Source: Cycas panzhihuaensis
Taxonomy: Eukaryota; Cycadophyta
Assembly (NCBI GenBank): GCA_023213395.1
Contig: CM041465.1
Location: 168,647,741 to 168,711,740 of the forward strand
Length of the DNA: 64,000 nucleotides
Direction of reading: 5' to 3'
Notes under the pieces: generated by a model
Seen by the model: only the letters and a program-made list of their open reading frames with translations
What the model was told of the DNA's origin: nothing
Database searches by the model: none
In this document: positions 20,108 to 30,960 of the stretch, piece by piece
Layout of the letters: every line of letters starts with the position of its first letter
Numbering within the stretch: position 1 is the first letter of the stretch
Program-made: the position numbers and the translations under genes

Positions 20108-20221
20108 ACATTCATCTTCAGGTAATAGTGGCCTAACTCTATAGAAAACCCTTATATTACCTTTGAGTTCAAAGATAGTGTTGTGTAACTTCCTCCGTAG
20201 CAGCTCTCCTTCAAAAATTTA
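20108..20221 (-). pseudogene. Kinesin-14 neck/motor-start fragment
   Basis: The minus strand encodes 34 uninterrupted residues with [15 protein letters not shown] and, a few residues on, [10 protein letters not shown]. This is the signature of the neck and first motor strand of plant C-terminal-motor kinesins (kinesin-14, ATK1/KatA type), which move on microtubules in spindle and phragmoplast. The nucleotide-binding P-loop and the rest of the motor were not found downstream. Stops interrupt the frame on both sides, so this is a dead fragment. It lies antisense to the copia-type element that carries it, and no match was seen at the same place in copy 1. I infer capture of host sequence, by template switching or by a nested insertion now unrecognisable. 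Confidence 0.72.
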
Positions 20222-22180
20222 AAGATCAACCTCTACAAAGTGACTTTATAATTCTTCTACCTTTTTCTTTTGCTCAGCGTACATTGTCTTCTATTGCAAA
20301 GCTGATGATTTTACAATTTGCATGCAACAGCGAAAAGTATATGTCGTTGCTTCACCTAATTCTTTTCGCTCAAGGAGACCATTGTCTAAAACCATCAACT
20401 CAGTGCATGTACTTGTATTTTAGTAAGAGTTGGTGTCTACTCTTCCTAAAAGTGAACCTTCTTATGAAACCATATGAGAAGCTTTGTGCTTGGATTTAGG
20501 TTGGGCATGTCAAGAAATCTTTCTCCGTATTTGCTCCATGTCCAATCCCTCCTCGTCCTCTGCATAAGGATCTCCATGGATCTGTAGTGGGCAGCATAGA
20601 GCAACGACCTCACATGCAGATCAAGTGCCATTCTCGGCAGTGTGTCAGTGCATGATAGGTAGGTGCAAGCATGATGACGAGAGCATTCACGGTAGCGGCG
20701 CCAATATTCAAACTTCATTTTTTATTTTTTATTATTTTGTTTATATAAAGTTTAAAATAATTAAATCTAAGTGAATATTATTTCAAATCCACATTTCAAA
20801 ACCCTAGCCCCTTCTAGCCTTTAGCCCTTAGTTCTCTTAAGCCCTCCACATGACCTAACCTTATTGCTAAATAGGCTTTATCACTTTTACAAGCTTTTCT
20901 TTTTTCTTTTTTGAATTTTTTCACTTTACATAGGGTAACTGCCAAATGTTTTGCCATAACCTCTCACTAGATCATCAGTTTCGAACAAAACTAGTCTCAT
21001 TGCATAAAAAATTTTCTATAGATTAATTTTGACTAGTCATATGACCAATTGGGACCTAATTTGACCCAGTTTTAGTTGATTTAAAGTTAGACATTCATTT
21101 TTCGAGCATTTTTAAACTTTTTTATAAAATCACTTTTTTAACTGATTATATTTTATTATCGAATAACTATTTTCTACCCAGATCTATTCTACAGTCATCT
21201 ACTTTCAAATTACCAACCATTTATTTTATTTTTTAGAATTCATTTTGATCATTACTTTAATTGCCGAAAGTGGCACTTTAGTGGTTTTTAGCATTTTTTA
21301 AACATATTCACATAAAGGTACTTGCTGCCATTTATGCTATAACGTTTTTGTTTTGTATCAAAATTTATTTCTGTTAGTTTCATTGGGAAGCTGACTCACT
21401 CCTCTTCGATCTAATACTATTTTTTATAAGTTTTAACATGTTTTTACTAATTTTCAATAGCATCAAATTTGAGGTACTTAATTGCCTCCAACCTGCCATA
21501 TTTACACATTTACATATATTATTTCTCAAACTTTTTAACTGAACATATATGAAGTAACTATTTAAACTTTATGTGACCATTTTACATGATTCTATAAGTA
21601 TTTTATTAATTTGTTTATGCTATTTTAAGTTCCCTGCTCCTGTTAGGCCTCAAAAAGAGGTATGTACCTTTGAATCATCAAAATTTGACTTGTAGGAACC
21701 CGTTTTCAAAACGGTCAGTTCCATTAGATACATATTTTATTTATTTTCATACTAGTAAAGTTTCATATTATTCTAACATCATTTAGTATACTTTTGAAGC
21801 TACTAAACTTGAGTATTTAAGATACACCAACATTGCCTTATTTTGACATCTTATTTTTTATTATTAAAGTTTTAATTCAGACTTATATAATTAAAAGTAT
21901 CTTTATTACATTCAAACTTGCTTTTACATTTATTTTATTTCAAAGTATATCTAAAAGGCATATTTCAAAGATTATTCCAAAGGCATACATATATTAAAAA
22001 CATTTATCATTATTAAAAAGTTTATTTCCTTATTGTACCTATAAAGGTTGCATTTAGTTCATTTATTTTCAAAGGGTATTATATTTCCTTCAAAAAGTTT
22101 ATTTGAAATCATATATGTTCATTAGTTTATTGATCTTTTTGACTTGGAAAAAGCATACTTTTTATGTACTAAAGGTTTTT
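20222..22180 (+). mobile_element. Internal region of copia-type copy 2
   Basis: 20446-20718 has a minus-strand ORF of 90 codons that I do not recognise. From about 20760 to 22180 the sequence is non-coding and matches 1271-2650 in reverse complement, so it is an old shared part of the family. Confidence 0.6.
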
Positions 22181-22185
22181 TGATA

Positions 22186-22760
22186 AAATGGCACAATTTC
22201 CTATATTCAATAGGCATAATTTTTCACAATGGTATAGGATAATCTAAGATTATTTCATTACATATGATCTTTAAAAATATTTGCAACATGAATGTGACCT
22301 TAGTATTAAAGAAAATTTTAGAAAGGATAATAAAGTCTTAGAGATATTATTTTGCACTATTGATGATAATGTATTTTCTAAAGTGTGTGAATTAATAACT
22401 TCCAAATCTGTTTGGGATATTTTAATTTTTACTTATGGGGTAGATACCCTCAATGTATTTGATATTGATTTTGTTAAGCATGTGAGATAAGTACCAGAAC
22501 AGGTGATTTATAATGATAAGACCAAGGAAGATTTCAATCAAATGAATGATCAACTTATTGCATAAGAGCTTGATCCTCCATTTGAGGGGGAGAGTGAATC
22601 TTATGATATGATAGAGGAGAATTATGATGATTTGATAGTTGTTCATTGCATAAAAACTACAAAAGACAAAGTTTAAATTCAAGAAGTTAAAGTCAAAGTG
22701 GCAACTACTCATCTTTGTACAAATCAAGCTTTATTTACTTACAAATTTTTAGTACCACTC
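22186..22760 (+). pseudogene. Copia gag relic (UBN2-like), copy 2
   Basis: It starts with MAQFPIFNRHNFSQWY-like sequence, corresponding to the conserved 'L.G.NY..W' opening of Ty1/copia Gag. Then come a broken stretch, a 69-codon open part (22281-22490) with ILFCTIDDNVFSKV and SKSVWDIL, and later FEGESESYDMIEENYDD. Several stops and indels make it non-functional. It runs to within about 150 bp of the 3' LTR, so the zinc knuckle, protease, integrase and reverse transcriptase expected after it are all absent. The relative at 580-1270 shows the same truncation. Confidence 0.75.
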
Positions 22761-22909
22761 CATAGTAAAAGGACATATATTACTAGAAGTTTGAAGCAAG
22801 TTAATAAAGATCAAGTTAAGAGATAGAATTTTAAAGTTTTTTTCAAATACAAATTTCATAAGTTTAAAAAGAAAATACAAGTGTTCATGATGACCATTAA
22901 TAGGGAGAA

Positions 22910-23306
22910 TGTTAGAGTTAATAGTCATCACTACACTCCTACCTTCCAACTAGGGGAGCACACATCATCTTCTTCAATTTACATATGTGGGTGCTCAACA
23001 TATGTAGGTAAGTTTATATTAATTTGAGTTAATTTCATTTAAGTTAAGTTATAATTATTTTATTATCATTTGAATTTCAAGGTTTGAGGAGTTTCCCTCC
23101 TCCCCTAAACTATATAATTTGAGAGGTGTGCAACCCTAGTGTCTTTAGACACTGCCTTCATTATGGATATTTATATTACTCTCTTTTATAAATATGGATT
23201 GAATATACAAGTTTTATATAATCATGCTAACATACAATAATGATGTATTAAAGTATTGATGATTTGTTCATGTTCTGCCCTATTCTCCATGATTTTAGTT
23301 CATTCA
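22910..23306 (+). repeat. 3' LTR of copia-type copy 2
   Basis: 397 bp, starting TGTTAGAG after the purine tract AATAGGGAGAA and ending TTCATTCA. It is followed by the CATTG duplication. Confidence 0.88.
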
Positions 23307-23329
23307 CATTGTTGTCACATTACCTAATA
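23307..23329 (+). repeat. Solo LTR (family TGTTGAGAAG), right end
   Basis: TTGTCACATTACCTAATA matches the ends of the copies at 60049 and 63585, proving that the copia-type element split a single LTR. Confidence 0.7.
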
Positions 23330-23499
23330 TACATCATCCTATCAAGGTATAATCCACTATGTTCCATGCTAGTGCCTCCTCTGATGTAAGAACATAAGGG
23401 AATATCAGTGCCAGTGTTCTCCTCACCTCCCCCAGAGTTAGAATATCATCATCCATCCAATGAAAATATGTAAATCATGATCATTATACTCAAAAGAAA

Positions 23500-24600
23500 A
23501 ATCTTAAACAAAAGGGAAATATCATACCTGATAGCGCACCACCTCCTGTTGGCTTTACTCCCATCACCTCCTTGACTGGTGGAACTCCCTCTCCCTACGG
23601 CTCATAAGGACCCTCTTGGGTAGGTTCTCCCTCTCCTACCCTACTCTCTCTCCCTCTACCCTACCCATCTGTCGAGCCTAGCTCCATGCTCTATATAGAG
23701 CCTCCTCTACCTCCACCTGCTCTCTTTAGCACCTGTTGACTACCTCCTTCTCCTTTGTTGGTCGATACACCTCCCCTCCCTCCTCATCCCATCTTGCCAC
23801 TACTTCTACCATCTCTTCTACCTTGGCCTCCTCCCTCTCACCCTCTACCTCTCCCTTGACCAGTGATAGGAGCTTCACCTACTCTCCCTCTCTTTGCTAC
23901 ATCCATTTTTTCATCACTCCATGATGGTAGCTCTATGTATATGTCTTCTATGAGTTGTCTTCTTATCATCCTACTGAGGAGAGGACTATGTATACTCTTG
24001 GCTATGATAGTTAGTCTATTATGGATCCTAACTCTCATATGCCACTTGTTTATCCCTGGATCCATAATAGTTAACTCCCCTAGTACTTCTTCTAGCCTTA
24101 TTAAGAGAATGTGGTTATATAGCTAGCACATCAAGATAAAGTTGTGGCAAAATCCTCCTCTCCCCAACCTTCTAATCCTCAATAATTAGTGGAATATGCT
24201 ATCCATTATGTACTGCCCCTAGTTTATCTAAATCCCCTACTTACATCTCCTCACCACACCTATCCATTGAGCTAGAATCCCCATGAAATTTTAGGTTCTA
24301 GTTATCATGTATATGATCATTAAGGCAATGATCCTCAGCATGACAAGAACGCCCCCTGTTATCTGTATGGCCTTTATAAATATACCATGTAGGTTAATTT
24401 GATCTTCAAAACCCATTGGGTATTGATTGCATTCCATTTGAGACTCCTCATCCATGACCTTGTTGAGTCTCACTCACTCACCATGCCAGTTGACTTCTAG
24501 GATCCTCCCTATATCTCTCGGGGTAATCTCTATCTCTCTAATGGCCATACTATAAATACATTATGCCATGGAATCTAATAGCTAATATGATCATATAATA
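23500..24600 (-). pseudogene. Unidentified transposon-like ORF remnants
   Basis: On the minus strand, short ORFs at 24473-24291 (60 codons) and 24065-23838 (75 codons) are separated by a stretch open for long parts. They read toward a Gly/Arg-rich end (GQGRGRG) and a purine-rich, repetitive coding-like segment down to about 23540. The order of a folded part and then a Gly/Arg-rich tail suggests a gag-like or transposon-associated protein. I cannot name the family. Confidence 0.3.
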
Positions 24601-25500
24601 TCTTATGTTTTATCACTAGCTGAGTCGATCCACTCGCTCGTGAGAGTCCACAGGCCATTAAAGTGGCCCATCACGCCTCATCTAGCTCACTAGCTAACTC
24701 CCCAATGGCCAATTGTTCATTCTCATGTGTCTCTACTCTATCCAGAGTCTGCATCATATTATAAAAATCACATTAATACTTTGATTTTATATTTAAATTT
24801 TAATTTTTTAAAAAGTTTTCTTTAAGAAAAATTTTAAAATTGTGACCATGTGACTAAAAATATGATTTCACCACAAAAAAAGTGATTTCCTCCAATTACC
24901 CTAAATTATAAAGTTGCATTTTTTATTGTATTATTATGATTTTCATTGGTTTATCATGTTTTTACTATAGTACCCATGTTTTTCACAATATATCATTGTA
25001 TTTTTAAAGAGAAATTTTTAAAAATGAAAAAAATAATGAATCTAACTTACTAGATACCTAACTTCATGCTCCATGCTACTATAAATAGCCTCTTAGAGCT
25101 AGTCCTCTATCAAAATAAGCTCTTGACCACCCTAGAAATGAGAGAAAGAGCCTCTAATTAGCTTGTTTCTCTGTCTCTCTCCTATGAAAATGAAATTTAT
25201 TTCTTATTCTTTTTCTTAATAAAGGAAGGGGGTTTTTCTTTTTTTTCTAAGGTAAGTTTTTCTCCAGTATTTGTTAACTCTACCAAAGCAAATTTTTGCT
25301 TTCTTTCAATTGTCATCATTGTGTGAAGCTACTTTAAAATGCTAAAAGTCATTCATATTCTCTTCTATAGGCTTAATTATCCTTTTTAGAATGTATTTAT
25401 TCTTCTATGGAGCTTGTTTTCTTTTGGATATATGATCTATCATTTCATATTCATTCTTCTTTCATATAGATCTTCGTATTGGTCTCCATACTACTCCAAC
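24600..25500 (+). other. AT-rich region with TATA-like site
   Basis: No ORF. CTATAAATAGCC at about 25080-25091 is a good plant TATA box and is followed by sequence that looks like LTR R/U5. I suspect a decayed LTR but found no partner. Confidence 0.3.
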
Positions 25501-25990
25501 CCTTTTCTACCTATTAATAAGCTTAAACTATGATAGGATAATTCTATGAACCTTTTCTACCTATTAATGAGTCTAAATTATGATAAGATAATGCTCTGAA
25601 CCTTTTCTACCTATTAATGAGCTTAATCTATGATAGGATAATGCTTCAAACCTTTTCTACTTATTAATGAGCTTAAACTATGATAGGATCCTACTCTGAT
25701 AATCCCTTTGTATCTGTTAATAAGCTTAGACTATGATATGATACTGCTTTGAGAATCCCTTTATACCTATTAATGAGCCTAAACTATGATAGGATATCGC
25801 TATGTGTCCTTTTTACCTATTAAAAAGCCTAAACTATGACAGGGAACCCTTTAAAATTTGATTGTTAATAAAGTTAAACTATGATAATCAACCTCTGAAG
25901 GCCTTCACCCTATTAATGAGGCTAAACTATGACAAATTTCTCTAAAAAGTCACCAACTAATAAGCCTAAAAACTATAACAATCCATCCTT
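25501..25990 (+). repeat. 50-bp tandem repeat, about 10 units
   Basis: Four units start exactly 50 bp apart at 25501, 25551, 25601 and 25651, each beginning CCTTTTCTAC and containing TTAAACTATGATAGGATA. About six further units of 45-55 bp continue with growing divergence to about 25990. There is no coding content. Confidence 0.85.
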
Positions 25991-26059
25991 TCTACTCCAA
26001 CAAAAAGATTTTCTTCCAATACATGGTTAAAGAGACATAAAGTATGACTAGTTGTATAT

Positions 26060-26345
26060 TAAAGTTCCATCTAGTTTGTGGGCATTTGGTGGTGAAGTCT
26101 CATCTAGTTTATGGGAATTTGATAGTGAAGTCTCATCTAGTTCATAGGTATTAGATAGTATTTCTTTAGTGATGGATACCCAGTCCTTTTGGTTAAGTTT
26201 TTAGTGATGAAGGATACCTAATCTTTTTTGGTAAAAAGTTAAGCAATGTGTCTTTGGTGAAAAGTACTCAGTCCTTTTAGGTAAGAGCCATAGATAATAT
26301 CCTTTTGGTAGTAAAAACCTAGTCCTTTTAGGTAGATTTGTAAGA
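26060..26345 (+). repeat. Two short imperfect tandem repeats
   Basis: Three units of about 40 bp built on GTCTCATCTAGTT (26060-26160). Four or five units of about 55-60 bp built on CCTTTTGGTA/CCTTTTAGGTA follow (26165-26345). They directly follow the 50-bp array. Confidence 0.6.
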
Positions 26346-28333
26346 GAGAGTCCTTTGGTCAATTTAGATCATACAACCTTTCTAACTCATCATTCATATA
26401 TCTCATTTAGATTCCATTCATTTTTAATGAAAGATCTTTCACCTTTATCATTGCCACCTCTAACCATCCTACTTTCTTCTTGAAGTAGGAGCTTCAAGTA
26501 TTAAGTGGCCAAATGTTTCACCAAAACTTGGCCTCTTATTTATTCTTATAATTTTAACATATATCTTTGTATGATTTCATAAGTAAAATAAAGGTTGGAC
26601 TTAGTTTTATGTTATGTTAGGCCATGTTTTAATAAATTAATATATTGATTTGCTTGATGATGAATGATGAATGATGTTATATTGTATGATTATTCTATCA
26701 CTTATTAATAACTGATACTTATGGCACTAAAGTTTTCTTTCATGACTATTTCAACTTGACTATTCCTTTAAAACTTTTCCTTTTTCATATTTTTATCTTC
26801 ATTTCACTTATACTTTATTAATTTTTATCATTTTTGGGCTTATGCTTATTATTTTCTTCATATCTTGGGCCTCTTTTCTTATTAATAAAGTTATTTGTGC
26901 TTAAATTTATAATAAAGAATTATTTTTTAATTTTTAATGAACTATTTTTTATCTCCTTACTTATCATGTTTTTGGCATTATAGAAAACCGTGACTGGTCA
27001 CATTTTTAGAGTAAAGTCATGTTTTTGGTAGGTCTAAAAATATGACCAGTCATGTTTTTTACTATTATGCATATAAAACTTAGACAATGCACCAAATTTT
27101 TATGTGCCATCAACTATATTTGATGAAAACTTATCTTTTCAATGCCTAGAAGAAATCCTAAGTGTATTGTTATCTATCATTGAGAATTGGAAAGTCAAGA
27201 TATCAAGATTTAGTGGATTTTTTAGAGATTTTTTTTTACTTTTTAAAGATTTCTACTATTGTAACTTGGAGAATTACTTATGGTGATGCTTACAGGTGAA
27301 ATCAAGAGGAGATTTTGATGTTGTGGTTTGTTGTTCTATTGATGTTCAAATTTTAATGGCTTGCTCTTTAAGTTTCATGACTTTTCTTATTATTTTCAAC
27401 CTCAAAACTCCTTTCTACCGATAAGATCTTTTTTATTCAAAATTCTTATGATTTCACTGCTTGTTGGAGATTATTTTTTTCTTAAAGTTTACTCTTTATT
27501 TCTATTAGTTTCTGTGGTAATTTTATACTTATTTTTACTTGGAATCTTGGCTGAAAGGTTAGCCTTTTGTGGGGTTAAAAAGGAGATAGGCTAGGGTGAA
27601 GCATGGTCATCTCCTCACTATCTAATTATCTATCACTTCTCATTTTTTCATAGTAGTCCAAATTCTAAGTGGTTTATTGTCTTTTAAACTCATATTTAGC
27701 TTTATTTTAGCCTTTGGTGCTTATTGTCTTTCTTCCTTTACTAGTTTTAAGGGAAGAGTTTGGAGAAATTTGATCACATAAAAGAAAAAAGTTATTTTGG
27801 CATAGGATTTTAAATTAAGAAATAAGTCTTGGTTTTAATTATTATATGATTTCACTCTCTAATTTGTTTTCTTCCTTTAAAAAATTAAATTAAATTAGAT
27901 AATGATATATACATGATTTTTTAGATCATTGGAGGTTTAATGATCCCTTTAGAGCTCATTTTACTCTAATTGTGATAGAATCTCTAAGTTGTTTAGCTTG
28001 TTACTTGTATAAAGATTGTGATTAGAGTATGATTGGTTGTATGTAATGTTAATAGTCTAAAAATTCTTTTAAAATAACATCAGAAGGTCTTTAAAATTTC
28101 TCTTTTCATTGTAGAATCATAATTCAAAGGAAAATAACATGCATTTAAGGTAAAAAGCTTCTAATTGGCATTGCATGTTATTGGACTTCTTGAAATTTTA
28201 CATAAATAATTATATATTATGTTGTATGTCATACTAGTATTCTTCTTTCCTTAGTATAGTGTGTGTCACATCTATAGAAAATAGCTTCATACTCATTTTA
28301 GTATGCTTCATCTTTCGAATAATTTAAAATATA

Positions 28334-28394
<61 letters not shown>

Positions 28395-29379
28395 CATGCA
28401 TAGCTAGTTTTCTTGCTTATTTGTTAAAGGTAGAATAGGTCTTACAATTTCATTGATTACCTTTTTATTTCATTTCATCTTGTTGAAAAACATAAACCAA
28501 AAAAAAAAAATCCCTTCCCTTTTATTCAAGTAGAACTCCAAAGGTTGAAAGAATTAAAGGATAGGAGTCCTTAGGAAGGACATAAGGAACATTGTCAGAG
28601 TAGTTCTGAACTTAAAACTCCTTCACCTAGATGTGTAGGCTAATAGATTCAATCACCCCCATATATCCTAGCTTTTTATTATTTCATCCAGTTATATCCT
28701 TTTTAAATGGCACAACTAGGTGGAGACTCCTCATTAGGAGTTGAATAAAGGTGGTCACTTAGGTCCTATTAGAATTTGTATCTCCTACTCTTGATTTGAA
28801 ATGAAGAAAACATCCCATTGATTAAGAGATATCTAGTTTAGGTCCACCCGAGACATACCAGTACATAATTTACACAAGTAATATAGGGTAATAAAATATA
28901 AATAACATAAATAACTTAGCAAATTAGTTGAAGAAATAATATGACAAGAAAATTAGTTACACTATATAATATCCAAATTAACAAAGCTTTTATATGAGTA
29001 ATATAATCCAATGTGTATGAGTCATAAATGGGTCTAATTTATAAACCAATATATGGCATATTTTGCATTACATTGGCTGACATAATGATATATATTAATT
29101 GCCCTATTATATGGTATATGGTAGACCTGACACTTTATTCAATTACATTAAATTACAATAAGGGGTCATCAAACCATACATATAAATAAAATTTATATCA
29201 ATTTACAATGTAAGGGGTTGTTGTTAATGTTTTAATAGAGAGAGCATTAAGTAGTTGGTTTATTTTATTCATGAAATTGTATAATTTTGGTTTGCTTTTC
29301 TGTTTCAAAGTTAGGGTCTATATGGAGTTTCATATTAATTGACCTTTCTCATGCTTGGATGGAAAAAGTAGGGTGGTCA
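26346..29379. other. Unassigned AT-rich DNA
   Basis: No gene recognised on either strand; ORFs here are short and of low complexity. An inverted-repeat-like pair with ACTGGTCA and GACCAGTCA lies at 26990-27055. An (AT)n run lies at 28335-28392. The sequence is probably old retroelement DNA. Confidence 0.5.
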
Positions 29380-30960
29380 TATGTATGATTACCCTAAGGA
29401 AGTTTCACTTCTATTGATAGAGTAGGTTTATCTTTGGGTGTGGATTGCTTAGAGAGTTTCTTAATTTCTGCTTGAATTTTAAAAGTTTTAAAGGCAAGAC
29501 ATTTTTTTATCACATCTTCATAAGATGTCGGTGTCAACTTAAGGACCTTAAGATGGTCTTGAGGTGTTAGGGCATTAGTAAATAAATTGTAAAGTAAGGT
29601 ATCATCTAATAGGGCTTGGAAAGCATGGGCTAAGTCTTGAAAATAGTAAACAAAATTATAAGAAGATTCTTCAACCCCTTGTTTAATGGATAATGGGGAT
29701 TTAATTCCTATATGAAAGGTATAGGCAATGTCAAAGTAGCTAATGAATGTGTATATTAACTATTGAAAAGAATAAATAGAAGTAGGCTTTAGTTAGTAGA
29801 ACCATTTTAAAGCATTGTCTTGAAGGGTTTTAGGGAAGAGCATCATAATATAGTTGTATGATAGATTATCATTCCAGGCAAGGGCAAAAGTTAAAACATG
29901 GGTTGTGGGATCTTGAGTAGACTCACTTGTGAATTTGGGTAGGATCTAGGAATCCTATTACTTAGGGATAAGAGAGATGGGTTGGATAGGGAGGGTGAAA
30001 CTAAGATGACATGAATTTAGAATAATATAGAACAAGTATATGAGTCATAAGAACCCATTAGTGTATGAATCCCATTTATTGGTTAGGTAATTAGTGAGGA
30101 TATGGCTGATAGCTAAAAGGTTGACTAAGGTGACCTTATGGATAAAAGTAAAAGATGTTATTTAGGTGGCAATAGGATCTTGAGAATATGTAGGGATTGG
30201 CATGCTAGATTGAGGTATTGGTCAACTTACTAAGGATTGTTAAGAATGGATGAACGCCAATGGTTGAGGAATAGGTTCAGTGCTTTGAGCAAAGGGGTCA
30301 GTTTGTAAGGAGTAAGTTTCCCTTTGTAAGGAACAAACCTAAGCAGTAGAGGCATATATTATTGATGTGTAATTCCTTACATAGAATGGATGGAGAAAGG
30401 TTGTGGACCTAATTAAAAAGTTCCTAGGGAAGGAGTGAGTTTCCTAACTAGGGAAGGTGTAATATGAGAACCTTAGATAAGATGACTAGTGTCCATGGCT
30501 GACAAGGAGGGTTGAGGGGTCAATGCATGGTCTTCCCTCTCTTGGGCAATGATGTATGGGGTATCTTAAGTAGGGGTGATAGGGCCTAAGGCTATCTCAA
30601 AAGGATGTACTATTGAAGGAGGGGGATGTACTATGGATGCTTCAAGTCCCTCATTATAGGACAAGGGTCTCTAATGTTCTATAAGAGGGGTGAAAGGCAT
30701 GGAATTTCCTTCCAAAGGAGCATATTTAACTAGGTGTAACACTTCTCTAACAGGAACTTCATACAAAAGGGGATCTTCTTCATACTCAAATGTATTATTA
30801 ATATTAGGGGTCTTGACAGGATATTCAAGATTTGTGATAAAGGTTTCATAACTTTCATGTAATGGAAGGCTAGTAGGAAGGGAATATTTCAATGGATCTT
30901 CATGTGAGAGGCCCATAAGTATTTAAGATCATTTAGGATAAGTTTGTAAAGGGTCCATGA
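29380..30960 (-). pseudogene. Tat-like gag relic, minus strand
   Basis: Reading right to left, a start-like ATG near 30960 leads into an acidic N-terminal part. The open piece at 30916-30671 (81 codons) has EYEEDPLLYEVPV. A broken Retrotrans_gag domain follows, with DNALKWFY near 29800, YFDIAYTFHIGIKSPLSIKQ, and LKVLKLTPTSYED before the region ends. Element by element it lines up with the Gag core of element 1 (ALKWFY, YFDVACPFESGMK, VEVLKMGVTTCDS), so it is the same superfamily but a more distant subfamily. Stops and frameshifts are many. CG dinucleotides are rare, as expected after long methylation-driven decay. Confidence 0.7.
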
